Shown piece after piece: positions 36,757 to 45,631 of a stretch of DNA of 64,000 nt. The stretch spans positions 62,001 through 126,000 of the forward strand of contig NZ_JAPZDS010000014.1 in NCBI RefSeq assembly GCF_029813115.1. The letters run 5' to 3'. Origin of the DNA: Aureimonas sp. SK2. GTDB lineage: Bacteria > Pseudomonadota > Alphaproteobacteria > Rhizobiales > Rhizobiaceae. The position numbers and the translations under genes were made by a program. The notes beneath the pieces are model-generated. The model had not been told where the DNA came from, did not search any database, and saw nothing but the letters and a program-made list of their open reading frames with translations. Each line of letters opens with the position of its first letter. Position 1 is the stretch's first letter.

Positions 36757-38718
36757 TCAGGCGGCGCGCGCCTTGAGGTCGGGCGCGACGGCCTCGTCGG
36801 CGAGAAGCGTCAGCGCGTCGGCAAGGCTCATCGCCTCCTGGTCGCGCGAGCCGAGGCGGCGCAGGTTGACCGAACGCTCCTCCGCTTCGCGCTTGCCGCA
36901 GACGAGGATCACCGGGACCTTGGCGAGCGAGTGCTCGCGGACCTTGTAGTTGATCTTCTCGTTGCGCACGTCGATCTCGACACGCATGCCCGCAGCCTTC
37001 AGCTCTTCCGCCACCTCGCGGGCGTAGTCGTCCGCCTCGGAGGTGATCGTGGCGACGACGACCTGCGTCGGGGCCAGCCAGAGCGGGAAGTGGCCCGCGA
37101 AGTTCTCGATCAGGATGCCGAGGAAGCGCTCCAGCGAGCCGCAGATGGCCCGGTGGATCATCACCGGCGGCACCTTGTCGGAATTGCTGTCGATATAGAA
37201 CGCGCCGAACCGCTCCGGCAGGTTGAAGTCCACCTGCGTCGTGCCGCACTGCCATTCGCGGCCGATCGCGTCCTTCAAGGTGTACTCGAACTTCGGGCCG
37301 TAGAAGGCGCCCTCGCCCTCGTTGATGCCGGTCTTGATGCGCCCGCCCGACTGCGCCTCGATGGTCTTGAGCACGTCGCGCATCACGCTTTCGGCGCGGT
37401 CCCACATGGCGTCCGTGCCGACGCGCTTCTCGGGGCGCGTCGAGAGCTTGACCACGATCTCCTCGAAGCCGAAATCGCGATAGACCGAGAGGATCAGGTC
37501 GTTGATCTTCAGGCACTCGGCTTCCATCTGCTCGTCGGTGCAGAAGATGTGCGCGTCGTCCTGCGTGAAGCCGCGCACGCGCATCAGCCCGTGCATGGCG
37601 CCCGACGGCTCGTAGCGGTGCACCGTGCCGAACTCGGCATAACGGATCGGCAGCTCGCGATAGGACTTCAGGCCGTGCTTGAAGATCATCACGTGGCCGG
37701 GGCAATTCATCGGCTTGAGGGCGAAGACGCGCTTGTCCTCCGCCTCGTCGCCCGCCGACTGCACCTGGAACATGTTCTCACGATACCAGCCCCAGTGGCC
37801 GGACGTTTCCCAGAGCGACTTGTCGAGCACCTGCGGCGCGTTCACCTCGGCATAGTCGCCCTTCAGGCGGCGGCGCATATAGGCGACGAGATCCTGGAAC
37901 AGCGACCAGCCCTTGGGGTGCCAGAAGACGACGCCCGGCCCCTCCTCCTGGAAGTGGAAGAGGTCCATCTCGCGGCCGAGCCGGCGATGGTCGCGCTTCT
38001 CGGCCTCCTCCAGCATGTGGAGGTAGGACTTGAGCTGCTCCGGCGTCGCCCAGGCCGTGCCGTAGATGCGCGTCAGCATCGGGTTGTTCGAATCGCCGCG
38101 CCAATAGGCGCCCGCGACCTTCATCAGCTTGAAGGCCTCGCCGATCTGGCCCGTGGAGGCCATGTGCGGGCCGCGGCAGAGGTCGAACCACTCGCCCTGG
38201 CGGTAGATCTTGAGGTCCTGGCCCTCGGGGATCGCGTCCACGAGCTGGACCTTATAGGTCTCGCCCTTCTCGCCGAACACGCGGCGCGCCTCCTCGCGCG
38301 ACCAGACCTCCTTGGTGAAGGGCGCGTTGCGGCGGATGATCTCCGCCATCTTCTTCTCGATGACCGGCAGGTCGTCGGGCGTGAAGGGCGTGTCCCTGGC
38401 GAAGTCGTAGTAGAAGCCGTTCTCGATGACGGGACCGATCGTCACCTGCGTGCCCGGCCAGAGCTCCTGCACCGCCTCGGCCAGCACGTGCGCCGTGTCG
38501 TGGCGGATCAGCTCCAGCGCACGCGGATCGTCGCGCGTCAGAATCTCGAGCCGTCCACCCCGCCCCACGGGGTCCGAGAGGTCGCGGACCTCGCCGTCCA
38601 GGGCGTAGGCGACAGCCTTCTTGGCGAGCGACTTGGAGATGCCGGCCGCGATGTCGGCACCGGTTGCGGAGGGCTCGTAGGAGCGGACGGACTGGTCGGG
38701 GAAGACGAGGTCGATCAT
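36757..38718 (-). CDS. thrS: Threonyl-tRNA synthetase
   Basis: A 653-residue class II synthetase. The N-terminal TGS domain (to about residue 62), the editing domain with [11 protein letters not shown], the catalytic core with motif 2 ([15 protein letters not shown]) and the zinc ligands (MNCPGHV with the downstream His residues), and the anticodon-binding domain (about 540-650) are all complete. ATG 38718 has AGGA at eight bases. It heads a leftward unit; yidD and an IscU-like gene follow on the same strand upstream, an arrangement common in Rhizobiales. Confidence 0.96.
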   Translation of the reverse strand: MIDLVFPDQSVRSYEPSATGADIAAGISKSLAKKAVAYALDGEVRDLSDPVGRGGRLEILTRDDPRALELIRHDTAHVLAEAVQELWPGTQVTIGPVIENGFYYDFARDTPFTPDDLPVIEKKMAEIIRRNAPFTKEVWSREEARRVFGEKGETYKVQLVDAIPEGQDLKIYRQGEWFDLCRGPHMASTGQIGEAFKLMKVAGAYWRGDSNNPMLTRIYGTAWATPEQLKSYLHMLEEAEKRDHRRLGREMDLFHFQEEGPGVVFWHPKGWSLFQDLVAYMRRRLKGDYAEVNAPQVLDKSLWETSGHWGWYRENMFQVQSAGDEAEDKRVFALKPMNCPGHVMIFKHGLKSYRELPIRYAEFGTVHRYEPSGAMHGLMRVRGFTQDDAHIFCTDEQMEAECLKINDLILSVYRDFGFEEIVVKLSTRPEKRVGTDAMWDRAESVMRDVLKTIEAQSGGRIKTGINEGEGAFYGPKFEYTLKDAIGREWQCGTTQVDFNLPERFGAFYIDSNSDKVPPVMIHRAICGSLERFLGILIENFAGHFPLWLAPTQVVVATITSEADDYAREVAEELKAAGMRVEIDVRNEKINYKVREHSLAKVPVILVCGKREAEERSVNLRRLGSRDQEAMSLADALTLLADEAVAPDLKARAA

Positions 38719-38851
38719 GGCATGGTCCTTCAGTGCTCACCCCCGCCAACGATTGCGGGAAAGCTGGATCGATGGGGCACGCGCCCCTCAAGCGAAGGCG
38801 CGACTTCTACCACCGCTTCGGGACAGCGCAAGCAGGGACGGGACGGCGAGG

Positions 38852-39127
38852 TCAGCGTCCGGCAGGCTTCTCCTCGTCCGGCACGGGATCGAGGCCGCCC
38901 GAGCCGAACGGCCCGCAGCGCCCGACGCGCCGCGCCGCCAGCCAGCCACCGCGAAGGAGCCCATGCCGTGCGATCGCCTCGTAGGCATATTCCGAGCAGG
39001 TCGGAACGTGCCGGCAATGACCGCCGACCAGCGGCGAGAAGGTGAGCTGATAAAGCCGCACGAAGCCGGTGCCGAAGAGACGGCCCGGCGTGCGGCGCCA
39101 GGGGCCGGCGTAGTTACGGCCGGTCAA
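38852..39127 (-). CDS. yidD: Membrane protein insertion efficiency factor YidD
   Basis: A 91-residue protein. [28 protein letters not shown] is split here as [17 protein letters not shown] and [17 protein letters not shown], the YidD signature with its Cys residues, followed by [18 protein letters not shown]. YidD assists YidC-dependent membrane protein insertion. The start chosen is TTG 39127, overlapping the upstream stop as TTGA; a longer frame to 39205 would run through the nucleotidyltransferase gene. It lies between thrS and the nucleotidyltransferase. Confidence 0.88.
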   Translation of the reverse strand: MTGRNYAGPWRRTPGRLFGTGFVRLYQLTFSPLVGGHCRHVPTCSEYAYEAIARHGLLRGGWLAARRVGRCGPFGSGGLDPVPDEEKPAGR

Positions 39128-39414
39128 ATCGGCCTCAGGTCTTCGGAAATTCGTTCGTAGAAGCGCGATTTCGGATTGTCGGCGGGATAGACCTCCACCT
39201 TGCATCCGAGGAGTGTCTCGATGGCATCCTCGATGCGGAAGATCTGACGGTACGACTCACTTCGCGGCAGATCGACCAGGATGTCGATGTCGCTGCCCTC
39301 GACGTCCTCGCCGCGCGCCACGGAGCCGAACAGGCGCGGGTTGTCTGCGTCGAAGCGGCGAACGATGGCGCGCACCTCTTCGCGATGCCGCTCCAGCGCT
39401 TCCGACGGACGCAT
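39124..39414 (-). CDS. Minimal nucleotidyltransferase (MNT domain protein)
   Basis: A 96-residue protein with the pol-beta-type motif [21 protein letters not shown], which contains the GS-x10-D-x-D metal site. Such proteins are usually antitoxins of HEPN/MNT toxin-antitoxin pairs, where they AMPylate the HEPN partner. No HEPN gene is next to it; the neighbours are yidD (TTGA overlap) and an IscU-like gene (2-base gap), so it has joined a housekeeping run. It may act alone, or its partner may be elsewhere. Confidence 0.85.
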   Translation of the reverse strand: MRPSEALERHREEVRAIVRRFDADNPRLFGSVARGEDVEGSDIDILVDLPRSESYRQIFRIEDAIETLLGCKVEVYPADNPKSRFYERISEDLRPI

Positions 39415-39416
39415 GG

Positions 39417-39860
39417 TCAGGCGACCTCCCGGTGCTCGGCCTCGGCCTTGGCGAGCGCCTCGACCACCGCGTCGAAGGTCAGCATGGTGGAGGCGTGGCG
39501 CGCCTTGTGGTCGCGTACCGGTTCGAGATAGCGCAACTCGGCGAAGCGCCCCTCGGGCGGCGGTCCGCCGGCCTTCAGCATACGCTCCATCGCCTCGCGC
39601 ACCGCGCGCAACTCGTCCGGCGTCGCACCGAGGATGTGACGGGCCATGACGGACGAGGACGCCTGACCGAGCGCGCAGGCGCGCACCTCGTGCGCGAAGT
39701 CCGACACGACGCCGTTCTCCAGCGCGAGATCGACGGTCACGGTCGAGCCGCAGAGCTTGGAATGGGCCTTGGCCGAGCCGTGCGGTGCCGCGAGACGCCC
39801 GATGCGCGGAATGTTGCCGGCCAGATCGAGAATTCTGTCGTTGTAGAGATCGTCGATCAT
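39417..39860 (-). CDS. IscU/SufU-like iron-sulfur scaffold homologue
   Basis: A 147-residue protein similar to NifU N-terminal/IscU domains. HSKLCGSTVTVDL and VRACALGQASSS carry the first two scaffold cysteines. The third, usually in a RHxC-type segment, is replaced: KARHASTMLTF has Ser in that place. Iron-sulfur assembly is therefore probable by family but may be modified. ATG 39860 is used; a candidate promoter lies upstream. This gene next to yidD, folE and hisI is a typical rhizobial arrangement. Confidence 0.82.
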   Translation of the reverse strand: MIDDLYNDRILDLAGNIPRIGRLAAPHGSAKAHSKLCGSTVTVDLALENGVVSDFAHEVRACALGQASSSVMARHILGATPDELRAVREAMERMLKAGGPPPEGRFAELRYLEPVRDHKARHASTMLTFDAVVEALAKAEAEHREVA

Positions 39861-39922
39861 GGCTTGTCCCGTGGACGCTGCATCGAGGAACGGCAGTGCT
39901 GGGAAGCGCCGCCGACCATGTC

Positions 39923-39951
39923 TATATAGGGGTCGCATCGCGGTGTCGGAA
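39923..39951 (-). promoter_or_regulatory. Candidate promoter of the IscU-like/yidD operon
   Basis: On the minus strand, TTCCGA (39951-39946) and TATATA (39928-39923) are separated by 17 bases, 63 bases before the IscU-like start. The -10 box is good and the -35 box weak. Confidence 0.35.
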
Positions 39952-40083
39952 GGCGCCCGGACGATGCGGCCAGGATCCGCCGCTTGACGGATTTGGTACA
40001 CTATAACATCAACGGGCCTTCGGATCGCGGCGGCGAAGACGCATCGGTCCCTTCGGCGCAGTCGCCTCGGCTCAGGGTTCATC

Positions 40084-40704
40084 ATGGACGCCACGATCAG
40101 AAAGCTCGCCTCGGCCGTTGCGGCCGAACCGGTCAGCCGCCCCACGCGCGAGGAGGCGGAGGCCGCCGTCGAGACGCTTCTGCGCTGGATCGGCGAGGAT
40201 CCCGGCCGCGAAGGCCTTCTCGACACGCCGCGTCGCGTGGTTAAGGCCTATGAGGAGCTCTACGGCGGCTACGGGCAGCAGCCCGCCGACGTCCTGACGC
40301 GGACCTTTGAGGAGGTCGCGGGTTACCAGGAAATGGTGCTCCTGCGCGACATCCCGTTCACGTCGCATTGCGAGCACCACATGGTGCCGATCATCGGCAA
40401 GGCGCATGTCGCCTATGTGCCGGACGGGCGGGTTCTGGGTCTGTCCAAGATCCCGCGCGTGGTCGAAATCTTCGCGCGCCGCCTCCAGACGCAGGAAAAG
40501 CTCACCGAGCAGATCGCCGCCGTGATTGACGGCGCACTGACGCCCAAGGGCGTGGCCGTGATGCTGGAGGCCGAGCATATGTGCATGTCCATGCGCGGAA
40601 TCCGCACGCACGGCTCCACCACCGTCACCACCAGCTTCTACGGCTCGTTCCGCGACGAACGGGAAGAGCAGACGCGCTTCCTCGCGATGGTCGGCAGCCG
40701 GTGA
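40084..40704 (+). CDS. folE: GTP cyclohydrolase I
   Basis: A 206-residue FolE type IA enzyme that converts GTP to dihydroneopterin triphosphate for folate synthesis. [19 protein letters not shown] carries the zinc Cys/His and the catalytic His region, and [13 protein letters not shown] has the later Cys. [15 protein letters not shown] is the conserved N-terminal block. ATG 40084 is used. Its stop overlaps the hisI start as GTGA, so the two genes are coupled. Confidence 0.95.
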   Translation: MDATIRKLASAVAAEPVSRPTREEAEAAVETLLRWIGEDPGREGLLDTPRRVVKAYEELYGGYGQQPADVLTRTFEEVAGYQEMVLLRDIPFTSHCEHHMVPIIGKAHVAYVPDGRVLGLSKIPRVVEIFARRLQTQEKLTEQIAAVIDGALTPKGVAVMLEAEHMCMSMRGIRTHGSTTVTTSFYGSFRDEREEQTRFLAMVGSR

Positions 40705-41114
40705 GCGCGTCGGGCACGAACTTCCCCCCTCCCGGCCCCAAGGACGAACTGGAGGAGGGATCGGCGCTGACGCCGCGCTTCGACGCGGCCGGCCTCGTGA
40801 CCGCCGTGGTGACCGACGCCGAGAGCGGCGGCCTGCTGATGGTCGCGCATATGAACTCCGAGGCTCTGGACCTCACGATCCGCACCGGCGTCGCTCACTA
40901 CTGGAGCCGCTCGCGCAGCGCGCTCTGGAAGAAGGGCGAGACGTCGGGCGCGCTGCAGAGTGTCCGCGAGATGCGGGTGGACTGCGACCAGGATGCGGTG
41001 TGGATCAAGGTCTCGGTCGCCAGGCCCGAGGACACGTGTCACACGCACCGCCCGACCTGCTTCTACCGCAGGGTCACGCTCGGGGCGGATGGCGGCACTT
41101 TGACGGGCGGATGA
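40701..41114 (+). CDS. hisI: Phosphoribosyl-AMP cyclohydrolase
   Basis: A 137-residue enzyme for the third step of histidine synthesis, the monofunctional HisI form without His[19 protein letters not shown], the metal motif DCDQDAVW and the cysteines in [11 protein letters not shown] are intact. The start is GTG 40701, which overlaps the folE stop. Coupling of hisI to folE is common in Rhizobiales. Confidence 0.94.
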   Translation: MSASGTNFPPPGPKDELEEGSALTPRFDAAGLVTAVVTDAESGGLLMVAHMNSEALDLTIRTGVAHYWSRSRSALWKKGETSGALQSVREMRVDCDQDAVWIKVSVARPEDTCHTHRPTCFYRRVTLGADGGTLTGG

Positions 41115-41222
41115 CAGTTCGTGCCGCGCCGCACAACATGTTGTGTCCGCGTTAACGCTGATCGTCCATGGAGCGGAAAGGCCAGAGGCCCATCCTAGGC
41201 TGGAAAAGCCGGCCGATGGACG

Positions 41223-42209
41223 ATGGACATGATGCTGGATCGCATTTTCAGGCAAGCCGAACGCGCCGTGGCGGAGAAGGGGGCGGGCGCCGCCAAGCCG
41301 CCCGAGCGGCAGGCGCCGCGCAAGGGCGTGGCCCTCGCGCTCGGGGGCGGCGCGGCGCGCGGCTGGGCGCATATCGGCGTGCTGCGGGCGCTGGACGAGG
41401 CCGGCATCCCCGTCTCGATGATCGCGGGCACCTCGATCGGCGCCCTTGTCGGCGGCTGCTATCTCGCGGGGCGGCTGGACGAGCTGGAGGCCTTCGCCCT
41501 GTCGCTGACGCGGCGCGGGCTGATGGGGCTCCTGGACTTCAGGCTCAGCGGAGAAGGGCTGATCGGCGGCATGCGGCTGAACGCTCGGCTGGTCAGCGCC
41601 CTGAAGGACGCCCGGATCGAAGATCTCGACCGACCCTTCGTGGCGGTGGCCACGGAAGGGCGGAACGGGCACGAGGTCTGGATGGACTCCGGCTCGCTCG
41701 TGCTCGCGATGCGCGCCTCCTACGCCGTTCCCGGCATCTTCCTGCCGGTGGAGTGCGGCGGTCGGCGCCTGTTCGACGGCGCGCTGGTCAATCCGGTGCC
41801 AGTCTCCGTCTGCCGCGCCTACGAGCAGCCGCTCGTGGTGGCCGTCAATCTGCACTACGACCTGTTCGGCCGCGCCGCCGTGCTGCGCATGAAGGCGGAG
41901 AACACCGATCCCGACGCGCCGGAAAGCCCGGTCGACGCCCTCGCCACGGCGCGCATGCCGGCCGACAACCGGCGGGACAAGATCGGCATCGCCCGTTCGG
42001 TGGTCGACGCCTTCAACATCATCCAGGACCGCATCTCGCGGTCTCGCCTCGCCGGCGACCCGCCCGACCTTTCGGTGCATCCGCGGGTGCGCGACATCGG
42101 CCTCTCGGAGTTCTTCCGGGCCAAGGAATGCATCGCCTTCGGTTACGAGGAGACGATGCGCTCCATGAACGAAATCCGCCGGCTTCAGGAATGCCTGCCC
42201 GCGACCTGA
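41223..42209 (+). CDS. Patatin-like phospholipase (RssA-like)
   Basis: A 328-residue lipid acyl hydrolase. ALGGGAARGWAHIGV is the oxyanion motif, IAGTSIGALVGG holds the nucleophile Ser and FDGALVNPVP the catalytic Asp. The length and the GAARG start match the RssA/YchK group. It would hydrolyse membrane phospholipids or lyso-lipids; the substrate is unknown. It lies 108 bases after hisI and probably shares the folE-hisI transcript. Confidence 0.9.
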   Translation: MDMMLDRIFRQAERAVAEKGAGAAKPPERQAPRKGVALALGGGAARGWAHIGVLRALDEAGIPVSMIAGTSIGALVGGCYLAGRLDELEAFALSLTRRGLMGLLDFRLSGEGLIGGMRLNARLVSALKDARIEDLDRPFVAVATEGRNGHEVWMDSGSLVLAMRASYAVPGIFLPVECGGRRLFDGALVNPVPVSVCRAYEQPLVVAVNLHYDLFGRAAVLRMKAENTDPDAPESPVDALATARMPADNRRDKIGIARSVVDAFNIIQDRISRSRLAGDPPDLSVHPRVRDIGLSEFFRAKECIAFGYEETMRSMNEIRRLQECLPAT

Positions 42210-42216
42210 CGAAACC

Positions 42217-42657
42217 TCAGCCCGCCGCGGCGTGGATGTAGCTGCGCATTTCCTCGGCCTCCTGCTCGGCCGCTTCGATCCGGCGCTTCACCACGTCGCC
42301 GATCGACACGATGCCGACGAGCCGCCCGTCGACGCAGACCGGCAGATGGCGGAAGCGCCGGCGGGTCATGATCTCCATGGCCTCGTCTACCGTGGTCTCC
42401 TCGGTCGCCGTCGTCACGTCTCGCGTCATCACGTCGGCGATCGTGCCCGACAGCGCATCGGTACCGCCGCCCGCCACGATCCGCACCACGTCCCGCTCGG
42501 ACAGGATGCCCGCGAGCTCGCCTCCCGACCCGGTCACCACGAGGACACCGATCTTGCGCTCGGCGAGAAGCCGGACGGCGTCGGCGACCGTGGTGGCCGG
42601 CTCGATCGTCACGACGTCCCGGCCCTTGGCTTCGAGAATTCGACGTACGGTCATCAT
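42217..42657 (-). CDS. Tandem CBS domain protein
   Basis: A 146-residue protein of two CBS domains. The first covers about residues 5-65 (AVRLLAERKIGVLVVT and GILSERDVVRIV) and the second about 75-132 (AMEIMTRRRFRHLPV and GIVSIGDVVKRRIE). Pairs of CBS domains bind adenosyl nucleotides such as AMP or ATP. The short acidic tail ends EEMRSYIHAAAG. The start is ATG 42657 or 42654, both behind AAGGAGG. It is convergent with the patatin gene. Confidence 0.9.
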   Translation of the reverse strand: MMTVRRILEAKGRDVVTIEPATTVADAVRLLAERKIGVLVVTGSGGELAGILSERDVVRIVAGGGTDALSGTIADVMTRDVTTATEETTVDEAMEIMTRRRFRHLPVCVDGRLVGIVSIGDVVKRRIEAAEQEAEEMRSYIHAAAG

Positions 42658-42718
42658 GGCCTCCTTCCATCGTTGTCGAGGCTATGGTGCGACGAAGCTA
42701 CGCGCTTCGCAACCGGCG

Positions 42719-43456
42719 TCAGATCCCCACGGGGTGCTGCCGGCGCGGATCGAAGACCGAGAAGCAGAGGAAGCCGAACAGGAAGCCGCCGACATGCGCT
42801 TCCCACGCGATGGCGCTCCCCTCCCCGAGAAGGAGGCCGGCACCCGAGCCGAGCGCGAGGTTGGTGGCGAAGAAGACGATGATGAAGAAGAGCACGGTCC
42901 GGTCGGACAGGCTCCGGGGGATGGACAGGAGCGGCGCGTAGGCGACGTCGCCGCGCCCCATGGAGCCCAGCGCGAAACGGGCGGCGCCCCCCATCAGCGC
43001 CGAGACGACGCCCGAGGCGCCGATCATCGGCTGGATGAGGTCGGGGTTCACCACATAGAAGAGCGCTGCCCCGGCCACCGCACCGAAGGCGCAGAAGGCG
43101 AGGAACCGGCCGACGCCCAGCCGCCGCGCGACCGGCGTGCCGAAGGCGAGCATCCATACGGCGTTGGTCGCCAGATGCGTCCAGTCCCCGTGCAGGAAGG
43201 CGTGCGTCAGCGGCGAGACCCAGCCGGCGAACGGCTCGCGCAGGAGGCAGAGCGCGTCGGGCGACCCGTAGCACCCGGCCAGGAACGAGAAGTTCAGGAG
43301 CGTCCAGGCGGCCTGGACGTCGTCCAGCCATTCGACCCGCACCCAGTGGATTACGGCGAGCAGCGCCAGGAGGACGAGGACGATGCCCGGCACGTTGAAG
43401 GCGGGCACGCGCTGCGGAGGCTCGTCGTGCGGGGGGAAGCGGGGATCGGGGGACAA
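42719..43456 (-). CDS. Rhomboid family intramembrane serine protease
   Basis: A 245-residue membrane protein with about six or seven helices. HAFLHGDWTHLATN is the first conserved His region, IGASGVVSALMGG holds the catalytic Ser and WEAHVGGFLFG the catalytic His. These form the rhomboid dyad. It cleaves membrane-spanning substrates that are unknown here. The start is TTG 43456 with GGAG eight bases upstream; there is no nearby in-frame ATG. It is divergent from the PilZ gene. Confidence 0.88.
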   Translation of the reverse strand: MSPDPRFPPHDEPPQRVPAFNVPGIVLVLLALLAVIHWVRVEWLDDVQAAWTLLNFSFLAGCYGSPDALCLLREPFAGWVSPLTHAFLHGDWTHLATNAVWMLAFGTPVARRLGVGRFLAFCAFGAVAGAALFYVVNPDLIQPMIGASGVVSALMGGAARFALGSMGRGDVAYAPLLSIPRSLSDRTVLFFIIVFFATNLALGSGAGLLLGEGSAIAWEAHVGGFLFGFLCFSVFDPRRQHPVGI

Positions 43457-43620
43457 GGGGCAAACTCCAGGTGGCCGCCACGTTCTATCGCCTGGCGCGC
43501 CCGGGGCAATGCGTCGAATGCGGGAAACAGGTTCCCGATCGGTTTCCGCAGGGGGACCGGGGAAAGGCCCCGTTAACGCTTCCCGCTTATCTTTTGGATA
43601 CGAGAGAAGCGGGCCTGATC

Positions 43621-44226
43621 ATGCTGAACACCTTGCCCAAGACCCTTGCCGTGACGGAAGACCGCCGTCACTTCAAGCGCGTCTCGATCGATCTTCTCGG
43701 TCGCTTCATGCTCGAGGACCAGCGCGAATACCCCTGCCGCGTGAACAACATGTCGCCGGGCGACGTCGGCGTCGTCACGCCCGTCGAGGCGACCAAGGGC
43801 GAACGCGTCATCCTCTATGCCGACCAGGTCGGCCGGCTGGAGGGCATCGTCGCGCGCAGCTTCCCCGGCGGCTTCGCCCTGGTGCTCAACGCCACGGAGC
43901 GCAAGCGCGAGAAGTTGGCCGCCCAGTTGATGTGGCTGGCCAACCGGTCCGAGCTCTCGCTGCCCGAGGACCGGCGCCACGAGCGTATCGAGCCGCGCAA
44001 CCCGATGATCCGCATGGTGCTGGAAGACGGGCGCGGCTACGACGTGCGGATCAACGACCTGTCGCTGTCCGGCGCCGCGATCTCGTGCGCCGTCCGCCCG
44101 GCGATCGGCTCGCGCCTGACGCTCGGCACCATGACGGGCCGGGTCGTGCGCCAGCTCGAGGACGGGGTCGCCATCGAGTTCTCCTCGCTCCAGACGCGCG
44201 AGTCGCTCCTCGACCACCTCGGCTGA
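43621..44226 (+). CDS. Tandem PilZ domain protein (cyclic-di-GMP effector candidate)
   Basis: A 201-residue protein with two PilZ domains. The first (about residues 15-100) has RRHFKR and NNMSPGDV, and the second (about 105-195) has RRHERIEPRN and NDLSLSGAAI, the usual R-x3-R and D/N-x-S-x2-G motifs. Both copies could bind c-di-GMP. ATG 43621 gives the standard start; the longer frame from GTG 43471 would add about 50 residues with no PilZ match and is not favoured. It may be an effector of the 17.4-kb GGDEF-EAL protein; this is only an inference. Confidence 0.87.
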   Translation: MLNTLPKTLAVTEDRRHFKRVSIDLLGRFMLEDQREYPCRVNNMSPGDVGVVTPVEATKGERVILYADQVGRLEGIVARSFPGGFALVLNATERKREKLAAQLMWLANRSELSLPEDRRHERIEPRNPMIRMVLEDGRGYDVRINDLSLSGAAISCAVRPAIGSRLTLGTMTGRVVRQLEDGVAIEFSSLQTRESLLDHLG

Positions 44227-44475
44227 GCCGAAAAGCGTCGATTCGTTCACCAAACCTGTGGATATCGCGGGCCGCTCTTGTCGGCCTGCCGGCGCGTGAC
44301 CACGCGGCCGTTAGGATCTCGTCCATCCTCCCTTAACGAGTGAGGCGGGCCGGCGCCCATCCCGCGTCGCCGCCCGCAGGCGACGCGTTAACGCTTGACG
44401 GACGGCCGCGTTAACCTTTCGGCCCGTCTCGCCCCGTCCCCTGCCCCTCCCCGCTCGGCCCGCCTTCATCTTCGT

Positions 44476-44494
44476 GCATGCGGGGACCGCATGC
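44476..44494. promoter_or_regulatory. Perfect inverted repeat in the intergenic region
   Basis: GCATGCGG (44476-44483) pairs with CCGCATGC (44487-44494) around GGA. It may be an operator or the stem of a small hairpin; no U tract follows. It lies 171 bases before the protease start. Confidence 0.45.
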
Positions 44495-44535
44495 TTATCG
44501 AAGCATTGCGGCCGGCAACTGCGCCTTAACGTCGT

Positions 44536-44570
44536 TTGTTCAGTCCGCGGCAAGCAAAACATCTGAACAA
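44536..44570. promoter_or_regulatory. Spaced inverted repeat upstream of the cysteine protease gene
   Basis: TTGTTCAG (44536-44543) and CTGAACAA (44563-44570) are exact inverted copies separated by 19 bases, about two helical turns centre to centre with the arms. This looks like a dimeric or paired operator. It lies about 95 bases upstream of the GTG start at 44665. Confidence 0.5.
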
Positions 44571-44664
44571 TTCGCGGAATATTCGATGAAAATCCGCACT
44601 TCGCGCTTGGACTTGAAGTAAACCCGGTCTGCGACTGTGGGTCCGTCACCGCTGGAGACCGACC

Positions 44665-45258
44665 GTGCAGTTCTCGACCCGCATCCTTTCGTCGTTCGCC
44701 CTTCTCGCCGCCGGCCTCTTTTCGGCGAGCGCCGCCGAAGCCGGAATGCGGCTGCGTGGGCCGACGTCCCAGCCGATCGGCCATTTCGAGTTCTGCAAGT
44801 CCTACCCGGATACGTGCGGCCCCAATGCGACGACTGGCCTGATCCAGATGAGCGACCGCACTTGGACGACGATCGTCGAGGTCAACAACGCGGTGAACGA
44901 GGGGATCATCCCCCGCACCGACCAGGAGATGCACGGCGTTCCCGAGCTCTGGTCCTACCCTTCGATCGAGGGGGACTGCGAAGACTTCGTCCTGTTGAAG
45001 CAGTACATGCTGGAGCGCGAGGGCTTCCCGCGCTCGGCTCTCCTCATCACCGTGGTCCGGCAGCCGAACGGCGAGGGCCATGCCGTCCTGACCGTGCGCA
45101 CCGATCGCGGCGACATCGTTCTCGACAACCTCGACAAGCGCGCCCAGGACTGGACGCTGACGCCTTATCGCTACCTCAAGCGGCAGTCCGAGCAGAACTC
45201 GGCCAAGTGGGTGGCGATCGAGGACGGACGGGACATGCTGGTCGGCAGCGTGCGCTGA
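44665..45258 (+). CDS. Transglutaminase-like periplasmic cysteine protease (BTLCP/LapG family)
   Basis: A 197-residue protein with a signal peptide (FALLAAGLFSASAAEA). The catalytic triad pattern is present: IEGDCEDFVLLK for Cys, GHAVLTV for His and VLDNL for Asp. In Pseudomonas, LapG of this family cleaves a surface adhesin under control of c-di-GMP-bound LapD. No LapD or adhesin gene is adjacent here. The start is GTG 44665 with GGAG seven bases upstream. Confidence 0.87.
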   Translation: MQFSTRILSSFALLAAGLFSASAAEAGMRLRGPTSQPIGHFEFCKSYPDTCGPNATTGLIQMSDRTWTTIVEVNNAVNEGIIPRTDQEMHGVPELWSYPSIEGDCEDFVLLKQYMLEREGFPRSALLITVVRQPNGEGHAVLTVRTDRGDIVLDNLDKRAQDWTLTPYRYLKRQSEQNSAKWVAIEDGRDMLVGSVR

Positions 45259-45276
45259 CCGCGCCCTTCCCTTCCC

Positions 45277-45315
45277 GAACGAGAAAGGCCGGCGTCGCGC
45301 CGGCCTTTCTCGTTC
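45277..45315. terminator. Very stable bidirectional terminator
   Basis: An 18-bp perfect stem, GAACGAGAAAGGCCGGCG (45277-45294) with its exact reverse complement (45298-45315), has a TCG loop. It lies between the convergent protease and DUF3126 genes. The AAAG/CTTT inner part and the GC core fit intrinsic termination in either direction. Confidence 0.85.
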
Positions 45316-45348
45316 ATGCCTGTCAGTTCGTCGCCGCCCAGGGGGCGG

Positions 45349-45558
45349 TCAATCGAGGTCGATATCGAGGACGGTGATGGTGACGTGGTAGGAGGTCTCC
45401 CCCTCGTCCGTGTCCTTGCCGACCGTGCCGACGAAGTCCTCGCCCACGTAGATCTCGGCCGTGTCCTTCTTGCGCGGCATGGCCTTCACCTGGATGCCGG
45501 AGGTCTTGAAGGTGCGGTTGAGATAGGCTTCGAGCTTTCGGATTTCGTCGGGCTTCAC
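45349..45558 (-). CDS. DUF3126 family small protein
   Basis: A 69-residue protein that matches the DUF3126 pattern (IRKLEAYLNRTF, GIQVKAMPRKKDTAEIYVG). It is a compact alpha-beta protein of unknown function, widespread in Rhizobiales and often next to cysE. GTG 45558 follows AAGGAG at eight bases. It lies 73 bases after the cysE stop on the same strand. Confidence 0.85.
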   Translation of the reverse strand: MKPDEIRKLEAYLNRTFKTSGIQVKAMPRKKDTAEIYVGEDFVGTVGKDTDEGETSYHVTITVLDIDLD

Positions 45559-45631
45559 GTGGTCAGTCTCCTTGGGCGCGTCCCGCGCGTCGAGGGGTAT
45601 AACGGCCGGGAGGCCGATCGGATGCCCGCGC

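Larger units (their letters stand above)
44227..44664. other. Palindrome-rich intergenic region, 438 bp
   Basis: This is the only long non-coding stretch in the window. It has four TTAAC copies (near 44334, 44388, 44411 and 44524), a perfect 8-bp inverted repeat at 44476-44494 and another 8-bp inverted repeat with a 19-base gap at 44536-44570. No convincing open frame or RNA gene was found. It leads into the cysteine protease gene and probably holds its regulatory sites, perhaps including CtrA-like half-sites; this is unproven. Confidence 0.6.

Noticed and set aside
39978-40010. TTGACG/TATAAC promoter before folE
   Set aside because: The two boxes are only about 12-14 bases apart, too close for a normal sigma-70 promoter.
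43471-43620. N-terminal extension of the PilZ protein with two close cysteines (CVEC)
   Set aside because: It starts at GTG inside the divergent promoter region, has no family match, and ATG 43621 begins the conserved PilZ part.
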